Below, one piece after another: positions 6,944-13,612 of a stretch of 16,524 bases of DNA. A model generated the notes under the pieces. That model was not told the origin of the DNA. It ran no database searches and was given only the letters and a program-made list of their open reading frames with translations. The DNA is from CAZUZS01 sp964624795. GTDB taxonomy: Bacteria; Calditrichota; Calditrichia; RBG-13-44-9. The DNA lies in NCBI GenBank assembly GCA_964624795.1, contig CAZUZS010000085.1, positions 1-16,524 of the forward strand. The letters are read 5' to 3'. Numbering within the stretch: the stretch's first letter is position 1; every line of letters starts with the position of its first letter. The position numbers and the translations under genes were made by a program.

Positions 6944-8866
6944 TCAGATGTCCAGGTTGCGCACATAGCGCGCGTTCTTCTCGATGAAATTGCGGCGCGG
7001 CTCTACCTGGTCTCCCATCAATGTGCTGAAAATGTGATCCGCCTCGGCGCCGTTCTCAAGCGTTACCTGCAGCAACGTCCGTTTTTCCGGGTTCATGGTG
7101 GTCTCCCACAACTGCTCCGGGTTCATCTCGCCCAGACCTTTGTATCGCTGAATATTGGCTTTGGTCTCGTTCCCATTCTTGCTGAACCGTTTTGAGATAT
7201 CATCTTTCTCGTCGTCATCGTAGGCGTAAAATTCCTCCTTGCCGGCGCGGATGCGGTAGAGCGGGGGCTGTGCGATATACACATTCCCCAGCTCGATCAG
7301 CTTTTTCATATAGCGGAAGAAGAAGGTTAGCAGCAAAGTCCGGATGTGCGAGCCGTCCACATCGGCATCGGTCATGATGATGATTTTGTGGTAGCGCAGC
7401 CTTTCGTATTCGAAATCTTCCTCGCCGATGCCGGCGCCCAGCGCGGTGATGATGGTCTTGATTTCATCATTTCCCAATATTTTATGAAGCCGCGCTTTTT
7501 CCACGTTCAGGATTTTTCCTTTCAGCGGCAGAATTGCCTGAAAGCGTCGGTCACGGCCCTGCTTGGCGGAACCGCCTGCCGAGTCGCCCTCCACCAGGTA
7601 AATTTCACATTGCTCGGGGTCGCTGATGCTGCAGTCGGCCAGTTTGCCGGGCAGCGAATTGTTCTCCAGCGCGCTTTTGCGGCGGGTCAAATCTCTTGCC
7701 CGGCGAGCTGCTTCGCGAGAATGTGCGGCGGATACATTCTTTTCAACAATCTTCTTGCCCACCGAAGGATTCTGCTCCAGGAAGTCGGCCAACTGTTCGT
7801 TGAAAATGGATTCCACTACGCCTTTAACTTCCCCGTTACCCAGCTTGGTTTTGGTCTGGCCCTCGAACTGCGGCTCGCCCACCTTTACACTGACCACCGC
7901 GGACAAACCTTCGCGGACATCGTCGCCCTGCAACTGAACATTCTTCAGCAGGTTGTTTTTGCCGCCGTAATTATTCAGCGTGCGGGTCAGTGCGGATTTG
8001 AACCCGACCAGGTGCGTCCCGCCTTCGATAGTGTTGACGTTGTTACAGTAAGAAAAAATATTGTCGCTGAACGAATCGTTATATTCCAGGGCGATCTCAA
8101 CCTCCACCCCATCCCGTTCTCCGGCTACATAAATGGGTTTGTGCAGGGCGATGCGGCTCTGGTCCAGGTATTTGATGAATTCCACGATGCCGCCCTTGTA
8201 ATAGAATTCTTCGGAGTTGCCGTCTCTTTCGTCTTTCAGGATGATCCGCAGCCCCTTGTTCAGAAAAGCCAGCTCCCGCAGCCTGTTGGCCAGCGTATCG
8301 AAATTATAATGGATTTTGCGAAATATCTCCTCATCCGCCAGAAAAGTTGTCTTGGTGCCGGAATTGTTCGTTTTCTTAAGGGTCTTCACTGCTGCGGTAG
8401 GGATGCCTCTTTGGTAGCGCTGAAAATAAACCTCGCCGTCCCGGTAAACTTCCACTTCGCACCAACCGGAAAGGGCGTTCACAACCGATGCGCCGACGCC
8501 GTGCAATCCGCCGGAAACCTTGTATGTGCTGTGGTCGAATTTGCCGCCGGCATGGAGAACGGTCATGATGACTTCCAGCGCCGATTTTTTCAGTTCCTTG
8601 TGCCTGTCAACCGGAATACCGCGTCCGTTGTCCAACACGGTTATACTCTCATCCGGATTTATGGACACAATAATCTTGGTGCAAAATCCGGCCATGGCCT
8701 CATCGATACTATTGTCCACGATTTCGTAAACGAGATGATGCAAACCGTGAGACGTCGTATCGCCGATATACATCGCCGGCCGCTTGCGGACCGCCTCCAA
8801 TCCCTTTAAAACCTGTATGTTCGCTGCAGAGTAGGTGTTTGCTGCATTATTTTTATTTTCAGCCAT
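6944..8866 (-). CDS. gyrB: DNA gyrase subunit B
   Basis: The product has 640 residues, the short form without the large insertion found in E. coli GyrB. The GHKL ATPase motifs are EIVDNSIDEA (48-57, with the Mg-binding Asn), DNGRGIP (79-85) and GGLHGVGASVVNALS. The ATP-sensor lysine lies in QTKTKLGN. The Toprim domain follows with EGDSAGGSAKQGRD and PLKGKILNVEKA, then DADVDGSHIRTL. The C-terminus has QRYKGLGEMNPEQLW and ends EKNARYVRNLDI. GyrB powers supercoiling by GyrA. I chose the ATG at 8864-8866 because AAAGGAAG gives correct spacing to it; a second ATG lies directly before it at 8867-8869 and an in-frame TTG at 8881. It starts 11 bases beyond the DUF721 stop, in a tight cluster. Confidence 0.98.
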   Translation of the reverse strand: MAENKNNAANTYSAANIQVLKGLEAVRKRPAMYIGDTTSHGLHHLVYEIVDNSIDEAMAGFCTKIIVSINPDESITVLDNGRGIPVDRHKELKKSALEVIMTVLHAGGKFDHSTYKVSGGLHGVGASVVNALSGWCEVEVYRDGEVYFQRYQRGIPTAAVKTLKKTNNSGTKTTFLADEEIFRKIHYNFDTLANRLRELAFLNKGLRIILKDERDGNSEEFYYKGGIVEFIKYLDQSRIALHKPIYVAGERDGVEVEIALEYNDSFSDNIFSYCNNVNTIEGGTHLVGFKSALTRTLNNYGGKNNLLKNVQLQGDDVREGLSAVVSVKVGEPQFEGQTKTKLGNGEVKGVVESIFNEQLADFLEQNPSVGKKIVEKNVSAAHSREAARRARDLTRRKSALENNSLPGKLADCSISDPEQCEIYLVEGDSAGGSAKQGRDRRFQAILPLKGKILNVEKARLHKILGNDEIKTIITALGAGIGEEDFEYERLRYHKIIIMTDADVDGSHIRTLLLTFFFRYMKKLIELGNVYIAQPPLYRIRAGKEEFYAYDDDEKDDISKRFSKNGNETKANIQRYKGLGEMNPEQLWETTMNPEKRTLLQVTLENGAEADHIFSTLMGDQVEPRRNFIEKNARYVRNLDI

Positions 8867-8877
8867 CATACTTCCTT

Positions 8878-9162
8878 TCAATAGAATTTGATATCGCTAA
8901 TAGTCTTTTTACCAATTTTGTTGTTTAATTTTTCCATGATCTCATTTTTGAAATATTGCAGCTCATTGCGCCAGACATTATCATCAACCTTCACAAACAG
9001 AATTCCTTTCACGACTTTCAGCGGTTTCGCGTTGGCTGCGATCTCCTCGCCAACTGCACTTTCCCAATAAACAATTGCCAGATTTTCTTCGATCTTTTCA
9101 TAAATGCCAATTGATTTGAGAAATTGAATAATCAATTCGCCAACCGGTTGTGCTCCTTTCAT
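8878..9162 (-). CDS. DUF721 (DciA-like) protein
   Basis: The 94-residue protein is a single DUF721 domain. It has an N-terminal helix (GELIIQFLKSIGIYEKI), then IVYWESAVGEEIAANAKPLKVVKGILFVKVDDNVWRNEL, abbreviated here as the family core W-x-VG-x-I-x-x-x-A-x-P at 33-47, and a C-terminal KISDIKF-like end (TISDIKFY). DUF721 proteins include DciA, which helps load the replicative helicase DnaB in bacteria lacking DnaC. The place between recF and gyrB is the common one for this family. Its ATG overlaps the recF stop as ATGA, and no clear ribosome binding site is present, so translation is probably coupled. The helicase-loading role here is inferred from family and position. Confidence 0.88.
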   Translation of the reverse strand: MKGAQPVGELIIQFLKSIGIYEKIEENLAIVYWESAVGEEIAANAKPLKVVKGILFVKVDDNVWRNELQYFKNEIMEKLNNKIGKKTISDIKFY

Positions 9163-10274
9163 GCCGCACCCTGTGCTGTGATACTACCTTCCTCAATTTG
9201 ATAAAAATGGGTATCCTGCGTCCACTTGTCCACTTTCCCGAAAAAATTGGAAGATGTGGTGGTAATGAAAACCTGCCCGATTTTCGAGAGCGTATCTATC
9301 ATATTGGATATTCGGCCGCTATCCAGCTCGCCAAAAATATCATCAAAAAGCAGCAGCGGCGATTCGCTACGGATATTCCGCAGAAAATCGAACTCGCCCA
9401 TCTTGAGGGAAATGACAAAAGTCTTGTGTTCGCCCTGCGATCCCACTGCACGCAGCGGCTTCCCGTTTATCAGAAAAAGCATATCATCCCGATGGGGACC
9501 GACGGTGGTTGTGCCCAGTTGAAAATCTTTTCCACGTGCTTTGTCAATCGCCTGCCGGTAAAGTTGCTCGATGGAATCCTGCCCCTTCAGCGGGACGGAG
9601 CTTTGATACACAATTTTAACCTTGTCGCTCCCGCCGCTGAGATGCAGGTAGTTTGTTTTCACCGCTGCATCGAGGGTCTCGATTGCTTCCAAACGCTTTT
9701 GTATAAGAATGGAGCCGTGTTGCACCAGCGCCTCTTCCCACGATTTAAGAAGATTGTGATCCGGCTCAGTATCCTGCAGCAGGGTGTTGCGCTGTTTTAG
9801 CGACCTTCGATACTGCAGAAGATGGTGCAGATACAGTTTGCTGGCCTGGGAAAGCATGATATCCAGGAATTGCCGCCGGTGATGGGGCCCGCTCTGGCTC
9901 ACTTCCAGATCAGACGGCGCAAGCATTACAACCGGCGTACTGCCAATGTAATCCGCGAATCTGTCAACCCTCTGACCATTGTGGGTAAGTCTTTTCCCAT
10001 CGCTAAGCGAATAAGCAATAGCGTTTGTGTGTGGGCGTCCCTGAACGGTCTGCAAATTTGCCTGTATTCTAAAATAGTTCTCTTTGTTCAAAATCAAGTT
10101 TTGGTCGCTACTGGTTCTAAAACTTTTTGTCAGAGCCAGGTAATAAATACTTTCTAAAATATTGGTTTTGCCCTGCCCATTCTTACCGAATAGAACGTTT
10201 ATTCCGGGATGAAAGTTCGTCTCCGCCAGGGCATAATTTCTGAAATTTACAAGTTTTAATTGCAATAATATCAT
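9159..10274 (-). CDS. recF: DNA replication and repair protein RecF
   Basis: The 371-residue protein is an SMC/ABC-type ATPase that helps load RecA at single-strand gaps with RecO and RecR. The Walker A motif is GKNGQGKT (30-37) within the RecF signature LFGKNGQGKTNILESIYYL (shown in part). The ABC signature region is SQGEHKTF, and Walker B is LLLFDDIFGELD (307-318). The start codon follows the dnaN stop with no gap (TAGATG), and GGAG just before that stop is the ribosome binding site. The end overlaps the DUF721 start by 4 bases. The dnaN-recF-DUF721 genes therefore form one tightly coupled transcript. Confidence 0.97.
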   Translation of the reverse strand: MILLQLKLVNFRNYALAETNFHPGINVLFGKNGQGKTNILESIYYLALTKSFRTSSDQNLILNKENYFRIQANLQTVQGRPHTNAIAYSLSDGKRLTHNGQRVDRFADYIGSTPVVMLAPSDLEVSQSGPHHRRQFLDIMLSQASKLYLHHLLQYRRSLKQRNTLLQDTEPDHNLLKSWEEALVQHGSILIQKRLEAIETLDAAVKTNYLHLSGGSDKVKIVYQSSVPLKGQDSIEQLYRQAIDKARGKDFQLGTTTVGPHRDDMLFLINGKPLRAVGSQGEHKTFVISLKMGEFDFLRNIRSESPLLLFDDIFGELDSGRISNMIDTLSKIGQVFITTTSSNFFGKVDKWTQDTHFYQIEEGSITAQGAA

Positions 10275-11396
10275 CTACTCCGTTTCCAAACGCACCGGCA
10301 TAAGTAACATCAATTGCTCTTCGCCTTCCGGCATATCCAGCGGATTTGCAAGCACCGCATAATCCGGCCGCACAAACCGCAGTTCCATCCGGGATGATGT
10401 GATGTGCCGCAGAATGTCCTGCAAATACCTGGAATTAAACGCAACCAAGAAATCCTCACCGTTAAATTCACAGGAGATGCGTTCCTGCGCCTCGCCGCCG
10501 TAATCGATGTCTTCAGCGTGAATCTCCACATGTTGCGGAAAGATATGCAAAACGACCTGCGAGGTTAGGGGGTTCGAAAAAAGGGAAACACGCTTCACCG
10601 AAGAATAAAATTCTTCGCTGTCAACCTGCATCTGAAACGGTGTTTCCTGCGGAATAACACGATCGTAGTCCACAAAGGTTTCTTCGATGAGCCTGGCGTA
10701 AAGCTGCGTATCGGCCAATTCAAACAAGCCGTGCTTTTTGCCGATGTGGATGGTGCTGCTGCCGTCGGTGTCCAGGTTGCGAAGCACAAAATTTAACGAC
10801 CGGGTCGGGAATATGGCTGAAATCCCCTCATTCGTCAAGGAGTTGCCGGCGTAGCGCATTTTTGCAAGACGGTGGCCGTCGGTGGCGACAGCATCGATTG
10901 CCTCCGGGGTAATGTTGAAGAACACTCCGGTAAGTGCCGCCCGCAATTCATCCACTGAGCATGCAAAAATAGTATTTTCAATAAGCTTCTTGAACATGCT
11001 GTTTTCCAGCGTCACCTGTTGAATATCTTCTCCCAATTCCGGGCGCTGCGGAAATTCGACCGGGTTTACACCGGATATCTTGTATTTTCCGAAATCGGAA
11101 GCAATCTTCATACGGAACTGCGTATCAGTTTCAAACTGGAGTTCTATGTTGGGCAATTCCCTTACAATATCGTGGATAAGGCGTCCCGGAATGGCAATTG
11201 AGCCTTCCTCTGTAATGGATGCCGGCGACCAGGACATGAGTGTGATTTCAAGATCGGTTCCGACAATCTTCAGCAGGTTATCCTCGGTAAAGAGCAGTAC
11301 ATTCTGGGTCATCATGAATGTCGAACGCTGGGGGATTACATTAACCACCTTCTGAAGGGAGTTGTAAAGTTCGTCCCGCATTACTGAAAATTTCAT
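10275..11396 (-). CDS. dnaN: DNA polymerase III beta subunit (sliding clamp)
   Basis: The 373-residue length is normal for the three-domain clamp that encircles DNA and tethers Pol III. The start MKFSVMRDELYNSLQKV, the middle AVATDGHRLAKM (near residues 173-184) and the end LMLLMPVRL (a form of the hallmark MPMRL) are clear. GGAGG and AAGGA lie in front of the ATG at 11394-11396. It heads the replication operon with recF, DUF721, gyrB and gyrA behind it. Unusually, dnaA is not upstream: a 554-base spacer and divergent cytochrome genes occupy that place. No clean sigma70 promoter could be chosen in the AT-rich leader. Confidence 0.98.
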   Translation of the reverse strand: MKFSVMRDELYNSLQKVVNVIPQRSTFMMTQNVLLFTEDNLLKIVGTDLEITLMSWSPASITEEGSIAIPGRLIHDIVRELPNIELQFETDTQFRMKIASDFGKYKISGVNPVEFPQRPELGEDIQQVTLENSMFKKLIENTIFACSVDELRAALTGVFFNITPEAIDAVATDGHRLAKMRYAGNSLTNEGISAIFPTRSLNFVLRNLDTDGSSTIHIGKKHGLFELADTQLYARLIEETFVDYDRVIPQETPFQMQVDSEEFYSSVKRVSLFSNPLTSQVVLHIFPQHVEIHAEDIDYGGEAQERISCEFNGEDFLVAFNSRYLQDILRHITSSRMELRFVRPDYAVLANPLDMPEGEEQLMLLMPVRLETE

Positions 11397-11492
11397 TCCT
11401 TTTCCTCCATCTGTGTCTCATGTTTTAAACTATATAAATTAATGAAAAATATAAGATTTTACAAGCAAAAATAATCTCCGGCGATATTCTTC

Positions 11493-11706
11493 TTATATCA
11501 AAAATTCAGCATATTCTGGATAAAAAGAATGCAATTCACCGGCAGACGTATTTCCCGTGACCGCAACCAGAACTTCTTTCAGGGAAATCATTATTTACCG
11601 CATGGAAGTCGAATTCTTCTTCGAGATTGCCGCCGTATGGACGATGGGAAATGCTTATTTCTTTGATCGTTAAATTGGAGGCTGCGGGATTACGATTATT
11701 CTCCTT
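11493..11706 (-). pseudogene. Possible gene remnant with a frameshift
   Basis: One frame is open from 11706 to a stop at 11536-11538 and reads protein-like text such as TIKEISISHRPYGGNLEEEF. A second frame begins at an ATG at 11589-11591 and gives 32 residues with a sensible composition (KEVLVAVTGNTSAGELHSFY) before a TAA at 11493-11495. A single-base shift near 11590 would join them. AAAGGAG is present at the upstream end, but there is no in-frame ATG or GTG. I recognise no family. It may be non-coding. Confidence 0.22.
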
Positions 11707-11715
11707 TTAGATTAA

Positions 11716-11809
11716 GATACCGGAACTAAACGTGATTTTGGGCACTTATGATATTTGATTATGCAAAATTGTGTCTTAAATTCTTGTTGATTTATTAATT
11801 TCCGGTATC
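11716..11809. repeat. 10-base inverted repeat with 74-base spacer
   Basis: GATACCGGAA (11716-11725) and TTCCGGTATC (11800-11809) are perfect inverse copies upstream of the cytochrome promoter. They could be paired operator sites allowing a DNA loop, or chance. Confidence 0.4.
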
Positions 11810-11852
11810 ATAGTGGAAAATTGGATAACAACTAAATTTTATTTATTAACAC

Positions 11853-11880
11853 TTGAAAGGTTTAATGTTGATTTTATAAT
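11853..11880 (+). promoter_or_regulatory. Probable sigma70 promoter of the cytochrome genes
   Basis: TTGAAA (5 of 6 to the -35 consensus), 16 bases, then a perfect TATAAT. Transcription would start near 11887, leaving a leader of about 64 bases to the ATG at 11951. A weaker alternative upstream is TTGGAT (11821-11826), 17 bases, TATTAA (11844-11849). Confidence 0.65.
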
Positions 11881-11893
11881 TTGGCGCCGGACG

Positions 11894-11908
11894 ATTGCAA
11901 CGTGCAAT
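11894..11908. promoter_or_regulatory. Operator-like palindrome just after the predicted start site
   Basis: ATTGCA-ACG-TGCAAT: perfect 6-base arms and a 3-base centre, a few bases beyond the expected transcription start. It resembles operator palindromes of dimeric repressors and could also fold as a small hairpin. No regulator can be named. Confidence 0.4.
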
Positions 11909-11950
11909 TTGTCACGGCATGATTTGTGATAAATTCAGAAAGGAAGAGTT

Positions 11951-13459
11951 ATGAAATTCAGATTACCGCATTCCTCACAGAATTGGATTTCCTTAATAGG
12001 CGCCACAATAGCCATTATCGGTTTGTTCATGATCATCTTCCTGATTGCTATAACTGCCATATTAAGGGGGCAGGGGGCGTATCTTGGCCTGGTCACGTAT
12101 ATTTTGCTGCCGGCTGTGATGGTTATGGGCCTGCTGCTCATCCCGATTGGGATGATTGTTAAAATAAGGAAAGAACGGAAAGCCGGTATCAGCGCGGAGG
12201 CGGCTTGGCCGATGGTTGATTTGAACGATGAGCGGCACCGAAATGCTTTTTTTGTTTTTGCCATCGGAACCACGATATTCCTTTTTCTTTCTGCTTTTGG
12301 AAGCTATGAGGCTTTTCACTATACTGAGTCTACCCAATTTTGTGGAACCCTGTGCCATTCGGTGATGAATCCCGAGTTTACCGCCCATCAGAATTCGCCA
12401 CATGCCCGTGTTGGTTGCGTGGATTGTCATGTGGGACCCGGCGCAGACTGGTATGTCCGTTCCAAATTGTCAGGACTGTACCAGGTGTACGCCACGCTTA
12501 CCGATGTTTACCCCCGACCTATTCCGACTCCCATCCATAATCTGCGCCCGGCGCGCGAGGTTTGTGAACAGTGCCATTGGCCGCAAAAGTTTTATGCTTA
12601 CTCGGTTCAGTATCAAACCCACTTCCTGCCCGATGAAGATAACACACGCTGGAATATTCGTTTGATCATGAAAGTTGGCTCGGAACATCCTGCACTGGGT
12701 TTAATAGAGGGAATTCATTGGCACATCAATCCTCTCGTCAGGGTGGAATATATTGCCACAGATGAAAGCCGGGAGGACCTGGCCTGGGTCAAATTCACCA
12801 ATTTGGAAACCGGTGAAGAGAAGGTGTTTGAGGATGAAAACAATCCGCTCGATCAAGCCCAGATGGATACGCTTCAGACACGGACAATGGATTGTATTGA
12901 TTGTCATAATCGACCCTCTCATTTATATAATGCGCCTTCGCTTTTTGTTAACACCGAAATGACAGCAGGAAATATTCCGCCGGAATTGCCGGATATTAAG
13001 ACGGTGTCAATGGATCTGTGCTCCGAAACCTACCCCTCGATGGATTCGGCAATGACCCACATTAACAAATACATTCTTGATTATTATCAGAAAAATTATC
13101 CCGAAATCTATCAAAACAAACGAGACCTTGTGGATAAGGCCGTAACCGGATTTCAGGAGGCATTTTCCAAAAATATCTTTCCCGGCATGAAAGTGCGATG
13201 GAGCGCTTATCCCAACCATATCGGGCATCTTGAATTCAAGGGGTGCTTCAGGTGCCACGATGGTGCGCACAAGACAAAGGAAGGAGAAACAATTAGGAGG
13301 GATTGCAACCTGTGCCACTTGATCAATGCACAAGGAACACCGGGAGATATGGAACAGACAGACGTGAGCAAATCTCTTGAATTCAAGCATCCGGTTGATA
13401 TCGATCAGGCATGGAAAGAAAGTCTCTGCACCGATTGCCATACCGGCCTGAATCCCTAA
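11951..13459 (+). CDS. NapC/NirT-type membrane multiheme cytochrome c (seven hemes)
   Basis: The 502-residue protein has three N-terminal membrane helices (about 12-38, 44-70, 100-118), then a large periplasmic part. Seven c-heme sites are visible: CGTLCH (131-136, three residues between the cysteines), CVDCH (156), CEQCH (205), CIDCH (315), CFRCH (432), CNLCH (452) and CTDCH (493). The first site continues SVMNPEFTAHQNSPHA, the quinol-site region known in NapC/NrfH relatives as CHxM. Such proteins take electrons from menaquinol and pass them to periplasmic partners. The length is over twice that of NapC, with a heme-free insert (about 210-314) and a lone Cys357. AGGAAG lies 5 bases before the ATG. 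The 19-heme protein follows after 153 bases without an obvious terminator, so they are probably co-transcribed. The electron acceptor is unknown. Confidence 0.92.
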   Translation: MKFRLPHSSQNWISLIGATIAIIGLFMIIFLIAITAILRGQGAYLGLVTYILLPAVMVMGLLLIPIGMIVKIRKERKAGISAEAAWPMVDLNDERHRNAFFVFAIGTTIFLFLSAFGSYEAFHYTESTQFCGTLCHSVMNPEFTAHQNSPHARVGCVDCHVGPGADWYVRSKLSGLYQVYATLTDVYPRPIPTPIHNLRPAREVCEQCHWPQKFYAYSVQYQTHFLPDEDNTRWNIRLIMKVGSEHPALGLIEGIHWHINPLVRVEYIATDESREDLAWVKFTNLETGEEKVFEDENNPLDQAQMDTLQTRTMDCIDCHNRPSHLYNAPSLFVNTEMTAGNIPPELPDIKTVSMDLCSETYPSMDSAMTHINKYILDYYQKNYPEIYQNKRDLVDKAVTGFQEAFSKNIFPGMKVRWSAYPNHIGHLEFKGCFRCHDGAHKTKEGETIRRDCNLCHLINAQGTPGDMEQTDVSKSLEFKHPVDIDQAWKESLCTDCHTGLNP

Positions 13460-13612
13460 ACTGGTTTTGGACCATAATTGAACTTTTTCGCTGTTGAGTC
13501 AGTATCTATTTCTGTTATTAGTGAATTTAGTATTAAAATGTAAGCACTTTTTACAAAAATTACATGCTTTATCCCTTGATTGTTTCATCTGTCACACCAG
13601 AAGGGATTATTC

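Larger units (their letters stand above)
11397..11852. other. Intergenic region upstream of dnaN, possible origin, weak evidence
   Basis: This spacer between dnaN and the divergent cytochromes is AT-rich at 11420-11475. It has two sequences near the DnaA box TTATCCACA, both on the minus strand: TTATCCAGA (11515-11523, 8 of 9) and TTATCCAAT (11820-11828, 7 of 9). Being next to dnaN makes an origin conceivable, but two weak boxes and no dnaA gene do not establish it. It also holds the gene-relic candidate at 11493-11706 and an inverted repeat at 11716-11809. Confidence 0.3.

Noticed and set aside
7346..8809. Plus-strand open frame of 487 codons opposite gyrB
   Set aside because: It is the antisense shadow of gyrB; its length follows from the codon composition of gyrB and its product has no family-like pattern.
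8867..8881. Earlier gyrB starts (TTG at 8881 or ATG at 8869)
   Set aside because: The Shine-Dalgarno sequence overlaps or lies too close to these codons; the ATG at 8866 has the best spacing.
11925..11942. Rex operator before the cytochrome genes
   Set aside because: TTGTGAT and TTCAGAA have three instead of four bases between them and mismatches in both halves, and the sequence overlaps the ribosome binding site region.
13533..13566. ATGTAA and TTACAT arms between the two cytochrome genes
   Set aside because: Only six-base arms in AT-rich sequence with no U tract; too short to claim a terminator or operator.
13580..13612. Upstream TTG start for the 19-heme cytochrome, adding 11 residues
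   Set aside because: The ATG at 13613 has a ribosome binding site at proper distance and begins directly with a signal peptide; the TTG does not.
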